Below, in pieces: positions 8,924-17,000 of a DNA stretch of 64,000 nt. Position 1 is the first letter of the stretch. Each line of letters starts with the position of its first letter. Below the pieces are notes generated by a model that was not told the origin of the DNA, ran no database searches, and saw nothing but the letters and a program-made list of their open reading frames with translations. The stretch is from assembly GCF_000426305.1 (NCBI RefSeq), contig NZ_AUFC01000005.1, forward strand, positions 1 to 64,000. The letters are read 5' to 3'. Source of the DNA: Anaerovorax odorimutans DSM 5092 (lineage in GTDB: Bacteria > Bacillota > Clostridia > Peptostreptococcales > Anaerovoracaceae). Made by a program: the position numbers and the translations under genes.

Positions 8924-9805
8924 TTACTCTGAGATATGCATTTTTAATATCTCATTATACGAATCTGTTCTTCGGTCTCTATGAAATTGAAGAATATCTC
9001 TTGCTCTTTTAATTTCGTCTAAATCTAATTCTGCAACAATTAAATCCTCTTCATTTCTTTTTCCCTCAGTAATAACCTTGCCCCAAGGATCGGATACAAA
9101 TCCTCTTCCATAGAATTCCATAAAGCCGGATCCATCAATAGCATCTTCGCGACCTACACGGTTACATGCACAAACATAAAAGTTATTGTGAATTCCATGA
9201 CCTCTTATAGAATCCATCCAAGTTTGTGATGTATCCAAATCTGGATTGTCAGGTTCTGATCCAATTGCAGAAGGGTAAAATATGAAATCAGCTCCCTTAA
9301 GGGCTAAAATTCTTGTTGGCTCTGGGAACCACTCATCCCAGCAAATTAAAACTCCAAAGTTTCCATATTTTGATTTAAATACTATATATGGTGAATCACC
9401 GGGTGTAAAATAGTATTTTTCAATATACTGCGGCCCTTCGGGGATATGATGCTTTCTGTAATTTCCTAGCAAGCTTCCATCTGCATCAAATACTGCTGCT
9501 GAATTATAATAAACACCGTCCATTGCATATTCATAATAGCAGCTTACAATTACCACATCTAACTCCTTAGCTAGATTACTCATCTTCTTATTAGTTGGAC
9601 CATCCATAGGTTCTGCCCAATCATATTTAGTGTAATCAATTATTTGTGCAAAGTATTGACCATTAAAGAGCTCCTGAGTGCATATTATTTTTGCACCTTT
9701 TTCTGCCATAGCACGTATTTGCTCTTCAGCCTTAGCTAAATTCTTATCTCTATCTGCTACACAAGCAAATTGAGTCATTCCAACTTTAACTTTTCCTTTA
9801 TTCAT
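8924..9805 (-). CDS. Carbon-nitrogen hydrolase, N-carbamoylputrescine amidase/beta-ureidopropionase type
   Basis: A 293-aa nitrilase-superfamily enzyme. The catalytic triad is visible: Glu45 in CTQELFNGQYF, Lys in NYRKHHIPEGP, and Cys in GVLICWDEWFPEPTR. The block YPSAIGSEPDNPDLD with the following GHGIHNNFYVCACNRVG is typical of N-carbamoylputrescine amidase (AguB) and N-carbamoyl-beta-alanine amidase, which release CO2 and NH3 from N-carbamoyl amines. The ATG at 9805 has a GGAGG site; ATGs further upstream are rejected. It is the first gene of the sigma-54-controlled operon. The exact substrate is inferred, not shown. Confidence 0.88.
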   Translation of the reverse strand: MNKGKVKVGMTQFACVADRDKNLAKAEEQIRAMAEKGAKIICTQELFNGQYFAQIIDYTKYDWAEPMDGPTNKKMSNLAKELDVVIVSCYYEYAMDGVYYNSAAVFDADGSLLGNYRKHHIPEGPQYIEKYYFTPGDSPYIVFKSKYGNFGVLICWDEWFPEPTRILALKGADFIFYPSAIGSEPDNPDLDTSQTWMDSIRGHGIHNNFYVCACNRVGREDAIDGSGFMEFYGRGFVSDPWGKVITEGKRNEEDLIVAELDLDEIKRARDILQFHRDRRTDSYNEILKMHISE

Positions 9806-9875
9806 TTCTTCTTCCTCCATATTCTCTTTTAAAATCATATTTTTAGCTTTAACTGCTTTATGCTATTTATATATC

Positions 9876-9890
9876 GCAAGTACTATGCCA
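9876..9890 (-). promoter_or_regulatory. Sigma-54 (-24/-12) promoter of the hydrolase operon
   Basis: The minus strand reads TGGCATAGTACTTGC, an excellent match to TGGCAC-N5-TTGC with invariant GG and GC at the right spacing. It lies 70 bases before the operon's first ATG. A sigma-54 activator gene is encoded directly upstream. Confidence 0.85.
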
Positions 9891-9949
9891 AATATAATTT
9901 CAATAAAGTTGTTGAAAAATCAGACTTTTCTTTCTTTTATAATGCTCAT

Positions 9950-9969
9950 GTGTTAGTATAAACTTACAC
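9950..9969. promoter_or_regulatory. Putative activator binding site (UAS), copy 1
   Basis: GTGTTAGTATAAACTTACAC, an imperfect dyad centred about 70 bases upstream of the sigma-54 promoter. It is nearly identical to the site at 10040-10059. The spacing suits an enhancer for the neighbouring sigma-54 activator. Confidence 0.6.
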
Positions 9970-10031
9970 ATATGAGAATTATAAGTTTACTTAATCTCTG
10001 AAACTCATTTAATTAAAGAGTTCTTAAATAA

Positions 10032-10069
10032 AAAATACAGTGTAATTTTATACTTACACTGTATTTAAT
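10032..10069 (-). terminator. Hairpin: activator-gene terminator containing UAS copy 2
   Basis: AAATACAGTGTAA and its perfect complement flank 8 bases, with a T-rich tail on the minus strand, so it can terminate the activator gene. Its core at 10040-10059 (reverse strand GTGTAAGTATAAAATTACAC) differs from the site at 9950-9969 at only two of 20 positions, so it may double as a second activator site. Confidence 0.65.
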
Positions 10070-10128
10070 AACATACATATTAATTTCAAATTTACTGAAT
10101 TTTTTTATATTTTATGTCGATTTTTTTA

Positions 10129-11499
10129 TTAAATTTCTAATCTTTTCATTTTTTGATATAATAAAGGTCTTGAAATATTCAAGTATTTTGCTGTTTTTGT
10201 TTTATTATAATTAAATTTCCTTAATGAAGTAATAATCAAGTCCCTTTCTGCTTTACGCTTAACTTGTTCAATAGGATTATCACTGTTATTGTCTTCTACA
10301 TACTCTATTAATTCTTTACCTTCTTTTACCATATCAAAATCAAAATCTTCTGCCGTAAGCAATGGGCCTGACGTATAATTCATAGCACGTTCAACAGCAT
10401 TATGCAATTCACGTACATTTCCCGGCCAATGATATGTTCTTAATAATTCAATAGCACTTTTATCAACGCCTGTAACAGAAAGACCTAACGATTCATTAAG
10501 GTCTTCTAATATGGATTGGATTAACTCTTCTAAATCTTCAAGTCGATCTCTAAGTGGCGGTATCTTAATTTCTATAACATTTAATCGATAAAATAAATCT
10601 TCACGAAACATTCCACTATTTACTAAATTTCTTAAATCTTGATTAGCAGCAACAATTATCCTAACATCAATTGGAATACTAGTATCTGATCCAATACGAT
10701 CAACTTCCTTCTCCTGAAGAACTCTTAATAGCTTTGGCTGTACACTCATAGGCATTTGATTAATTTCATCTATAAATAAAGTACCATTATTGGCTAATTC
10801 AAATTTACCTTTTTTACCTTCTTTAACAGCACCTGTAAATGTTCCTTTCTCATACCCAAATAGCTCTGATTCTACCAGATTTTCAGGTATTGCAGAGGAA
10901 TTTACTTTTATCATCCTGTTTTTTCTGCGGCTGCTTAAATTATGAATAGCATGTGCCACGAGCTCTTTTCCAGTTCCCGTTTCACCGGTAATCATAACAG
11001 TAGAATTTGTTTTTGCTGCAGAAATGATACTTTCTTTTAGTTTCATAATAGGCTTAGAACTTCCTGCAATATTGTGTATAGAATATTTTGTTCCTTCAAG
11101 CTTTACTATTTGTTTAGTAAGATTTTTTAATTCACGGTCCAAAAACCTGTTGTAACTATCCGATAGCTCATATAAAAATTGAGATTCCTGAGTTGCATCA
11201 TATTCTAAAAGTCCAATCTTTTGTCCATCTTTAAATAAAGGTACTTGAATTGTAATACCAATACCTAAATATGAGCTGTAAAATTCCAATCCTATATCAT
11301 CACGATTTAGCCCCTCAATCATTTTAGAGCCAGGAAATATTTCTAAAATATGTTTACCTAAAATAAAATCTCTTTCTTTAGCAAAATATCCTGCACATTG
11401 TTCATTGACATAGACAACTATACCAGTCATGTCAATAACAACAACTCCAGGGATACTTTCCAGATACATTTCTATATCTTTATCGGTTAATTTATACAT
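10129..11499 (-). CDS. Sigma-54-dependent activator with PAS sensor domain
   Basis: A 456-aa protein. A PAS domain spans about 10-105, then a linker, then the AAA+ domain from about 140. It has Walker A GETGTGKE at 172-179, a sigma-54 contact loop GTFTGA (the usual GAFTGA with A to T), Walker B in GTLFIDEINQMP, and the arginine-finger region LFYRLNVIEIKIPPLRDR. A Fis-type helix-turn-helix closes the protein (TKTAKYLNISRPLLYQKMKRL). It probably binds the twin dyads upstream of the hydrolase operon and opens the sigma-54 promoter when its PAS domain senses a ligand. It lies 19 bases after the VWA gene, so it may be co-transcribed with the MoxR/VWA pair. Confidence 0.93.
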   Translation of the reverse strand: MYKLTDKDIEMYLESIPGVVVIDMTGIVVYVNEQCAGYFAKERDFILGKHILEIFPGSKMIEGLNRDDIGLEFYSSYLGIGITIQVPLFKDGQKIGLLEYDATQESQFLYELSDSYNRFLDRELKNLTKQIVKLEGTKYSIHNIAGSSKPIMKLKESIISAAKTNSTVMITGETGTGKELVAHAIHNLSSRRKNRMIKVNSSAIPENLVESELFGYEKGTFTGAVKEGKKGKFELANNGTLFIDEINQMPMSVQPKLLRVLQEKEVDRIGSDTSIPIDVRIIVAANQDLRNLVNSGMFREDLFYRLNVIEIKIPPLRDRLEDLEELIQSILEDLNESLGLSVTGVDKSAIELLRTYHWPGNVRELHNAVERAMNYTSGPLLTAEDFDFDMVKEGKELIEYVEDNNSDNPIEQVKRKAERDLIITSLRKFNYNKTKTAKYLNISRPLLYQKMKRLEI

Positions 11500-11518
11500 A
11501 GATTTTCACTTCTCAATC

Positions 11519-12715
11519 CTATCTGCTGACTAATAATTTTTTTATTGAAGCTTCCAGTCCATCAATAGTTAATTCAAACATAGGGAATATTTCTTTTATC
11601 TTTAATAAAGTAGGAGATCCATAAGTATATTCCCACTCTCTTTCTGGAATTGGATTCAGCCAAACGCTTTTTGAATATTTCTTTTTAAATTTTTTCAGCC
11701 ATTCTATACCTGGAACTTCATTATATAAACCTATATAACAATTTCCGCCTTTACTCATAAGCTCAGATGGAGCCATAGTTCCATCTCCAACAAAAATAAC
11801 TTTATATTCACTCTTTAAATTTGAAAGTACCCATTCTGTATCAACCCATTCTCCTCTCCTGCAATGAGGCGTGGTATATAAATGCTCATATATGCAATTA
11901 TGGAAGTAATAAACCTTTAAATCTTTAAAATGATTAGCATTGCTTACTGCTTGAAAAAGTTGACTGCAAAGCCTGCTGTAAGGCATCATAGAACCATCAG
12001 CATCAAACAAGATAAGAAGTTTAACAGTATTTTTTCTTGGTCTGTCCCAGACAAGCTTTAATCTGCCTGCATTATCACAAGTTTCATCTATGGTTTTTTC
12101 AATATCCAACTCTGTTTTTGCACCTTCAACTTTAGAAGAAAATTGTCTTAGCTTTCTAAAAGCCATTTGAAACTGCCTGGTATCTAATATATTATCCTGT
12201 CTAAAATCCCTAAAATTTCTTTCGCCTGCTATTTGTACCGCCGTTTTATGTCTGCCTTCTCCTCCTACACGGATACCTCTTTCATGGTATCCGCTATGAC
12301 CCATAGTAGATGTCCCTCCGGTTCCAATCCAATAATTTCCACCATCATGACGTTCTTTTTGTTCTTCAATACGCTCTCTGAATCTTTTCATCAGTTCTTC
12401 AAGTTCCAATACGTAATCATCAAGCATGTTCTTATCATTAATATCTCTTACTTTTACATCTTTATTCAACCAATCCCAAAATTCTTCAGGTAAGTCCTCT
12501 GGACTTTCAATTCCTTGGAAAAATTCTGCAAATGCCATATCAAATTTATCATAATCCGCCTCACTTTTTACTAAAACGCTTCTGCACAAATGATAGAAGT
12601 CCAATAAACTTGCTTTGCAAAGGCCCTTATCCAAGGCTTCCATTAATACCATCCATTCATTCAGAGAAACTTTCAGTCCACGGGCTCTTAATAAATAAAA
12701 AAACGTAATAAACAT
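11519..12715 (-). CDS. VWA-domain protein, CoxE-like
   Basis: A 398-aa soluble protein. The N-terminal half is helical and charged (residues about 60-180). The C-terminal half is a von Willebrand A domain whose metal site reads LILFDADGSMM, with Asp in place of the first Ser of the usual DxSxS. A Thr/Asp pair lies further on in VIFVGDGTMAP. CoxE-like VWA proteins pair with MoxR ATPases and help assemble or activate metalloenzymes or large complexes. The start codon lies 1 base after the MoxR stop codon, with only a weak ribosome site, implying translational coupling. The client is unknown. Confidence 0.88.
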   Translation of the reverse strand: MFITFFYLLRARGLKVSLNEWMVLMEALDKGLCKASLLDFYHLCRSVLVKSEADYDKFDMAFAEFFQGIESPEDLPEEFWDWLNKDVKVRDINDKNMLDDYVLELEELMKRFRERIEEQKERHDGGNYWIGTGGTSTMGHSGYHERGIRVGGEGRHKTAVQIAGERNFRDFRQDNILDTRQFQMAFRKLRQFSSKVEGAKTELDIEKTIDETCDNAGRLKLVWDRPRKNTVKLLILFDADGSMMPYSRLCSQLFQAVSNANHFKDLKVYYFHNCIYEHLYTTPHCRRGEWVDTEWVLSNLKSEYKVIFVGDGTMAPSELMSKGGNCYIGLYNEVPGIEWLKKFKKKYSKSVWLNPIPEREWEYTYGSPTLLKIKEIFPMFELTIDGLEASIKKLLVSR

Positions 12716-12716
12716 T

Positions 12717-13565
12717 TTACAACCATCTCTTTAGGGAAAATCCCTTTTCTTTTATTTCAGACATAACTTCAATATCTTGATTTTTCTTTAAAAGAACCCC
12801 TATAAACGGAATTTGTTCTTTAATTTTATCAACAGAAACACCGCTAAGCATTAATGCTTGTAACCAATCCAATAACTCGGATGTACTAGGTTTCTTTTGA
12901 AGTTCTTTCATGTCTCTTAGCCAATAGAAAGTTTCCAAAGCTTGCGCAATAAGCTTTTCTTCAATATTACTGTAATGAACATTTATAATCTCTCTCATCT
13001 TTTCTGCATCGGGGAATTCAATGTAATGGAAAATACATCTTCTTAAAAAAGCATCCGGAAGCTCTTTTTCTGCATTAGAAGTAATAATTACAATAGGTCT
13101 TTCTTTTGTTTTTATCAATTCTTTTGTTTCATTTACATAAAACTCCATTTTGTCCAATTCCCAAAGTAAATCATTGGGAAACTCCAAATCTGCCTTATCT
13201 ATTTCATCAATTAATAGAACTACCTGTTTATCACTTGTAAATGCCTCTCCAAGTTTACCAAGTTTTATATACTTTTTAATATCAGCAACATCACCTTCGC
13301 CAAACTGACTATCATATAATCTTTGAACAGTATCATATACATAAAGACCTTCTTGCGCTTTTGTTGTAGATTTAATATTCCAAATAACTAACTCTTTGTT
13401 TAATGCTTTTGAAATAGCCTCTGCAAGCATCGTTTTGCCTGTTCCTGGTTCTCCTTTTATAAGTAATGGTTTTTTTAAAGCAATTGAAACATTTACTGCA
13501 TGCATAAGTTCATTTGAAACAACATATTCACTGCTTCCTTTAAATAGATTCATATTATTGGTCAT
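12717..13565 (-). CDS. MoxR-family AAA+ ATPase
   Basis: A 282-aa AAA+ protein with Walker A GEPGTGKT (about 38-45), Walker B VVLLIDEIDKAD, sensor 1 VIITSNAEKELPDAFLRRC with the arginine finger, and the MoxR helical lid. It is expected to work with the VWA protein encoded 1 base downstream as a chaperone-like pair that remodels a client complex. It appears to be the first gene of a MoxR-VWA-activator transcript. Confidence 0.9.
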   Translation of the reverse strand: MTNNMNLFKGSSEYVVSNELMHAVNVSIALKKPLLIKGEPGTGKTMLAEAISKALNKELVIWNIKSTTKAQEGLYVYDTVQRLYDSQFGEGDVADIKKYIKLGKLGEAFTSDKQVVLLIDEIDKADLEFPNDLLWELDKMEFYVNETKELIKTKERPIVIITSNAEKELPDAFLRRCIFHYIEFPDAEKMREIINVHYSNIEEKLIAQALETFYWLRDMKELQKKPSTSELLDWLQALMLSGVSVDKIKEQIPFIGVLLKKNQDIEVMSEIKEKGFSLKRWL

Positions 13566-13882
13566 CTTTTTTCATTTTCTCCTTTAAATTAATAAATAGT
13601 AATAATATATAGTTTTTAAACGCAGGAAATATCACACCTGCGATATTGACTTAGTTTCATAAAAAATATTTTTTCATAAAGTTACTTATTATATAAATAA
13701 TAAATTACATTTACCATATTATAAGCTTTTAAAATGCTGTAAACTTAATTACCCCCCCATCAGAACTAGAAGATCTCATAAAGCTTTTCTTTTATGCAGT
13801 AAATATCGTATTATTTACGGAATCAGGAAAAACAGATTAGTAACTAGTATGGCCTAGGATTTGAATTACCATCATTGATATT
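13566..13882. other. Intergenic stretch between lysO and moxR genes
   Basis: AT-rich. It contains a small hairpin, CGCAGG...CCTGCG, at 13621-13642 that could weakly end the minus-strand lysO transcript and would sit near the moxR promoter. Nothing else is recognisable. Confidence 0.4.
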
Positions 13883-14476
13883 TTATAATCCAATAATAAA
13901 CGGTACCAAAACTGGCACTGCCATACTTATGATTGCTCCTGAAACAAAAGAATAGACTGCAACATTACTGTTTGTTGTCTTCTCGACTATTGGCAGACAA
14001 ACATCCATAGCCGCTGCACCTGGCAAAGATATGGTCTCAAGGTATCCAATTTTTTGTGCAACAATAGGTATAATTAAAATAGAAAAAAATTCCCTCATTA
14101 CATTATGCAAAAATGAAATAGCACTTATAGAAGAAGAATAGTCAGCTAAAATTATGGGGGCTAAAGTATACCATCCAAATCCGGAACCTATTGCCATAGA
14201 TTCCCTTACAGTTATAGGAAGTAATAAGCCTGCAATTGCAGAAAAAACTAATGTTCCTATAATTGTAGCAATAGGAAATAACAAAATTTTAAATCCCGTC
14301 TTTTTTATATCTTTAAATATGGAATCCTGCCTTCCTATATCCAGTCCAACAAGAAATAAAAGTAAACATAATCCGCCACTCAGCATATATTCAGAATGAT
14401 TGATTATAACATCAGGAATAAACAAATACCCCGATAAAACACCTATTAATAATGCTATAACAATTGATTTACTCAT
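13883..14476 (-). CDS. LysO-family exporter, C-terminal chain
   Basis: A 197-aa membrane protein with about six helices. The pattern SGGLCLLLFLVGLDIGRQDS, GFGWYTLAPIILAD and SLPGAAAMDVCLPIVE matches the second part of LysO/YbjE, the L-lysine exporter. The preceding gene encodes the missing first part, and the two overlap by 8 bases; together they add to 296 residues, the size of a one-piece LysO. The chains probably assemble into one transporter exporting lysine or a toxic analogue. Confidence 0.82.
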   Translation of the reverse strand: MSKSIVIALLIGVLSGYLFIPDVIINHSEYMLSGGLCLLLFLVGLDIGRQDSIFKDIKKTGFKILLFPIATIIGTLVFSAIAGLLLPITVRESMAIGSGFGWYTLAPIILADYSSSISAISFLHNVMREFFSILIIPIVAQKIGYLETISLPGAAAMDVCLPIVEKTTNSNVAVYSFVSGAIISMAVPVLVPFIIGL

Positions 14477-14768
14477 TAATTGCCCCTTTTTTATCTAAAT
14501 TAATAATTTTTCTTAATATAAGTATGGCTAATACACTGCCTGTCATTACTAATATTGTAATAATAAATGCAGAAAGACCTATTTCTTTTAATGATTTAAG
14601 AACTCTGTCATCTGCGCCAATACGCATACCCATAGTAAATACTAACACAATAATAACAACAACTTGTGTATTACTTATCCATTTATATTCTTTTTCTTTT
14701 GACATTATTTTTTTCCCAATAATGCTGCCTATAATAAGCATACTCAAATATAATAATAAACTCATCAT
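14469..14768 (-). CDS. LysO-family exporter, N-terminal chain
   Basis: A 99-aa membrane protein with three helices and the LysO N-terminal pattern FTMGMRIGADDRVLKSLKEIG, where the acidic pair is a conserved feature of the family. It overlaps the C-terminal chain gene by 8 bases, which couples their translation. An AGAGGG ribosome site precedes the ATG. It lies 30 bases after the amidase gene and may be co-transcribed with it. Confidence 0.82.
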   Translation of the reverse strand: MMSLLLYLSMLIIGSIIGKKIMSKEKEYKWISNTQVVVIIVLVFTMGMRIGADDRVLKSLKEIGLSAFIITILVMTGSVLAILILRKIINLDKKGAINE

Positions 14769-14798
14769 AATTATCCCTCTTAATCCACCCCATAAATT

Positions 14799-16061
14799 TT
14801 AATTATTTATGCTTTCATTTAATACTTTAATGATACCTTTAGCTGCTGAATATGCAAATTTATCTCTAAATTCATCGGTTAACATATACTGAAGATTATC
14901 ATTATTTGATAAAAAAGCTCCTTCAATAATAATTGCAGGCATATTTGTTTTATTGAGTACGGCATAAGCTGGCTGACTCTTTATTCCCCTATTTTTTAGT
15001 CCCATATTTACCACCATTTCATCTAAAATCGCCTGTGCTAAATTTTGGCTGTAAATTCCATAATTTGCTTCGGACTGTTTAGAATAATAATAAACTTCTG
15101 TACCATTAACACTGCTTGAAATTGCAGAGTTATTATGAATAGATACATATAAATAGCCATTTACACTGTTTGCCATCTTAGGTCTGTCTTGTAATCCTAT
15201 GGAAACATCGCTTTCTCTTAACAAATATGTACTGGCACCAACGGATTTCAAATATGAATTGAGCTTTAATGCTATATCCAAATTAACTTCCTTTTCTGTC
15301 AATACCACATTCCCGTTAACTTCCCCTAAAGCTCCGGGATCGCTTCCTCCATGACCTGCATCAATAACTATAAGCTTTTGTTTTAATCTGTCATCCAATG
15401 AAGGAAGATTATTAACGGTTATTCCTTGCTTTGTAGTTATTTTATCATTAATTCCAGCAGAATCATTTGTATTAACTGCTTCGGACGTTGTTGTATCACT
15501 AATTGCAGTGGAAGTTGAAATTATTTCCACATTAGTACTGTTTACAGGTACAATTACATTATTAGTATTAGGTGAATTAACAGAAGCAATTCTGTTAAGT
15601 TCATCCCATTCAACATTACAGTTTAAAGAGTCTGCAACAAATCTTAAGGGTATCATTGTACTACCATAACCATCACCATCTGTATCAATAATAAGTGCTG
15701 GTAACTCCAAATCTTTTGAAACTCCATCTACAACAGCCTTGTCCATATTTATCTTTAAAGTTACATAAGATGATCCTAAATTTACAGTAACTTCTTGCTG
15801 CTCCTCATTCCATCCTACTGTAGCTCCCATGGTTTCAAAAAAAGCTCTTGCAGGAATCATAGTTCTTTCTTTAATAATTATAGGTGGAGTTTCTGTATTA
15901 ATTACACTCCCATCTAAATTTAGACCGACAGGAAATTCCCTGCATACTTCAATGCCACTTTGAATTTCTTCTTGTGTAACATCATCTGATGCAAAAACTC
16001 CATCAATATTAAAAACACTAAAGAATAACACTGCTATAAATAGTATAAAAATTTTTTTCAT
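14799..16061 (-). CDS. Secreted N-acetylmuramoyl-L-alanine amidase with copper-amine-oxidase-like stalk domain
   Basis: A 420-aa protein. It has a signal peptide (KKIFILFIAVLFFSVFNIDGVFA), a stalk domain of the copper-amine-oxidase N-terminal type (about 35-160, with PARAFFETMG and PLRFVADSL), a Thr/Ser-rich linker, then an Amidase_3 domain from about 228. Zinc ligands are the His of VIDAGHGG, the Glu of LTEKEVNL and the His of SIHNNSA; the catalytic Glu lies in IIIEGAFLSN. It cleaves the amide bond between peptidoglycan glycan and peptide outside the membrane. The ATG at 16061 follows AAGGTG; the GTG nine bases upstream overlaps it. Confidence 0.92.
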   Translation of the reverse strand: MKKIFILFIAVLFFSVFNIDGVFASDDVTQEEIQSGIEVCREFPVGLNLDGSVINTETPPIIIKERTMIPARAFFETMGATVGWNEEQQEVTVNLGSSYVTLKINMDKAVVDGVSKDLELPALIIDTDGDGYGSTMIPLRFVADSLNCNVEWDELNRIASVNSPNTNNVIVPVNSTNVEIISTSTAISDTTTSEAVNTNDSAGINDKITTKQGITVNNLPSLDDRLKQKLIVIDAGHGGSDPGALGEVNGNVVLTEKEVNLDIALKLNSYLKSVGASTYLLRESDVSIGLQDRPKMANSVNGYLYVSIHNNSAISSSVNGTEVYYYSKQSEANYGIYSQNLAQAILDEMVVNMGLKNRGIKSQPAYAVLNKTNMPAIIIEGAFLSNNDNLQYMLTDEFRDKFAYSAAKGIIKVLNESINN

Positions 16062-16145
16062 TTGTATCACCTTATCTAATCCTTTTCTACCTCTTTTCTA
16101 AAAATTAATTAAATATACCAGCATGAAGTTACATACTGGTATTAT

Positions 16146-16195
16146 TGGTGAGGCATTGGGGACTTAAATCCCCAACCTACAGATTTAAAGTCTAC
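16146..16195 (-). repeat. Decayed tRNA-Arg 3' half (displaced attachment site, oldest)
   Basis: Resembles the tRNA from the CCA end through a degenerate anticodon arm, but the D arm and 5' acceptor strand are missing. A hairpin (16115-16142) sits where a tRNA terminator would. It cannot fold as a full tRNA and is best read as an old attR site. Confidence 0.7.
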
Positions 16196-16351
16196 ATTTC
16201 AATGTTAAAATTTCAATGTTTAACAAGTATATTTTGCATACCTGTTACCACACCAATCCCTATAAATGATTATAGCATATTTACTTATTTTTTTGCAATT
16301 CATTTAAATAAATGTATAGAATTAAAAAATTTTTTATATTTTTTAATTCTA

Positions 16352-16381
16352 TTGTAAAAATTTGGCTTTATACGATATAAT
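16352..16381 (+). promoter_or_regulatory. Promoter of toxin module copy 1
   Basis: TTGTAA (16352-16357), 18 bases, TATAAT (16376-16381). The same -35, spacing and initial transcript motif (AGTGCT then GGCGGTTA) recur at the toxin promoters of the other two copies. Confidence 0.7.
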
Positions 16382-16481
16382 TTCATAGTGCTCCTAGAGA
16401 CACTGTAGGCGGTTAGCCACTATCCGTTATTACTGCATTAGGTTACGAAAAACCAATCGCAGAATAAGGAGGTGGTAATTT

Positions 16482-16562
16482 ATTAGTACATATGAAGAAT
16501 TTATGATTATTATTGCAGTTGCAACATTAATCGTTTTAATAATAAATATGGAACGTAAATAA
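16482..16562 (+). CDS. Holin-like toxin peptide, module copy 1 (ATT start)
   Basis: A 26-aa peptide reading STYEEFMIIIAVATLIVL then IINMERK: one membrane helix and a basic tail, typical of the short holin-like toxins of Firmicutes type I systems. A strong AAGGAGGT site (16466-16473) stands 8 bases before an ATT codon, where the relatives use ATG. Either this copy starts at the rare ATT, starts at the internal ATG (codon 8) giving a stub, or is inactive. A bidirectional terminator follows, and an antisense RNA overlaps its 3' end. Confidence 0.6.
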   Translation: MSTYEEFMIIIAVATLIVLIINMERK

Positions 16563-16646
16563 AAATAATCGCCCTCGGCAAAGGTTTGCGATTATTTTTA
16601 TAACGATTCTATTTGTCGGCTAACCGTTTATCGGTAGCACTTTTTA
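16560..16646 (-). ncRNA. Antisense RNA of toxin module copy 1
   Basis: The minus-strand -10 TATAAT (16659-16654) should start a transcript near 16646 that begins AAAAAGTGCTACCG, runs into the toxin gene 3' end and stops at the shared hairpin AATAATCGC/GCGATTATT (about 16563-16596). The arrangement matches RatA-type antitoxin RNAs. Size about 87 nt, predicted. Confidence 0.6.
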
Positions 16647-16702
16647 TATCTTGATTATAACATATTATCATAAATAATTAAATAGTATAATTTTAAAAAA
16701 TA

Positions 16703-16731
16703 GAAAGACCACTTGCTCTTGCAGTGGTCTT
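16703..16731 (-). terminator. Hairpin beside the displaced tRNA end
   Basis: AAAGACCACT and its perfect complement around nine bases, followed on the minus strand by a T-rich tail. It sits directly after the tRNA 3'-end copy, in the position of a tRNA terminator. Confidence 0.7.
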
Positions 16732-16768
16732 TGGTGAGGCACAAGGGATTCGAACCCCTAACCGACAG
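16732..16768 (-). repeat. Displaced tRNA-Arg 3' end (attachment site)
   Basis: Identical to the first 37 bases (CCA end, acceptor strand, T arm and variable region) of the intact tRNA at 22507 except for three transitions, then diverges abruptly after the ACCGACAG block. This is the expected attR of an element integrated in tRNA-Arg. Confidence 0.85.
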
Positions 16769-17000
16769 AATGGTTTAATATTGTCTATACATATTTAAAT
16801 TTAAACGTTTATATGTTGTGTTTTTTAGAATTTCCCCTATTTTTCCCACATTAAGCGTTAAAAGTCAATGAATTATTATTTAGAATCATTTTAGTTTTTT
16901 ATTCAATATTACCTTCATTGTTTTATTTGGACTATAGCAATATATAAATAGTCTGATGCATCATTCATCTTTGTTTTATTAGTCAAAGTCATTTATAGAT

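Noticed and set aside
16146..16195. Functional tRNA at the decayed 3'-end copy
   Set aside because: Only the 3' half with a damaged anticodon arm remains; no D arm or 5' acceptor strand can be found, so it is an attachment-site relic.
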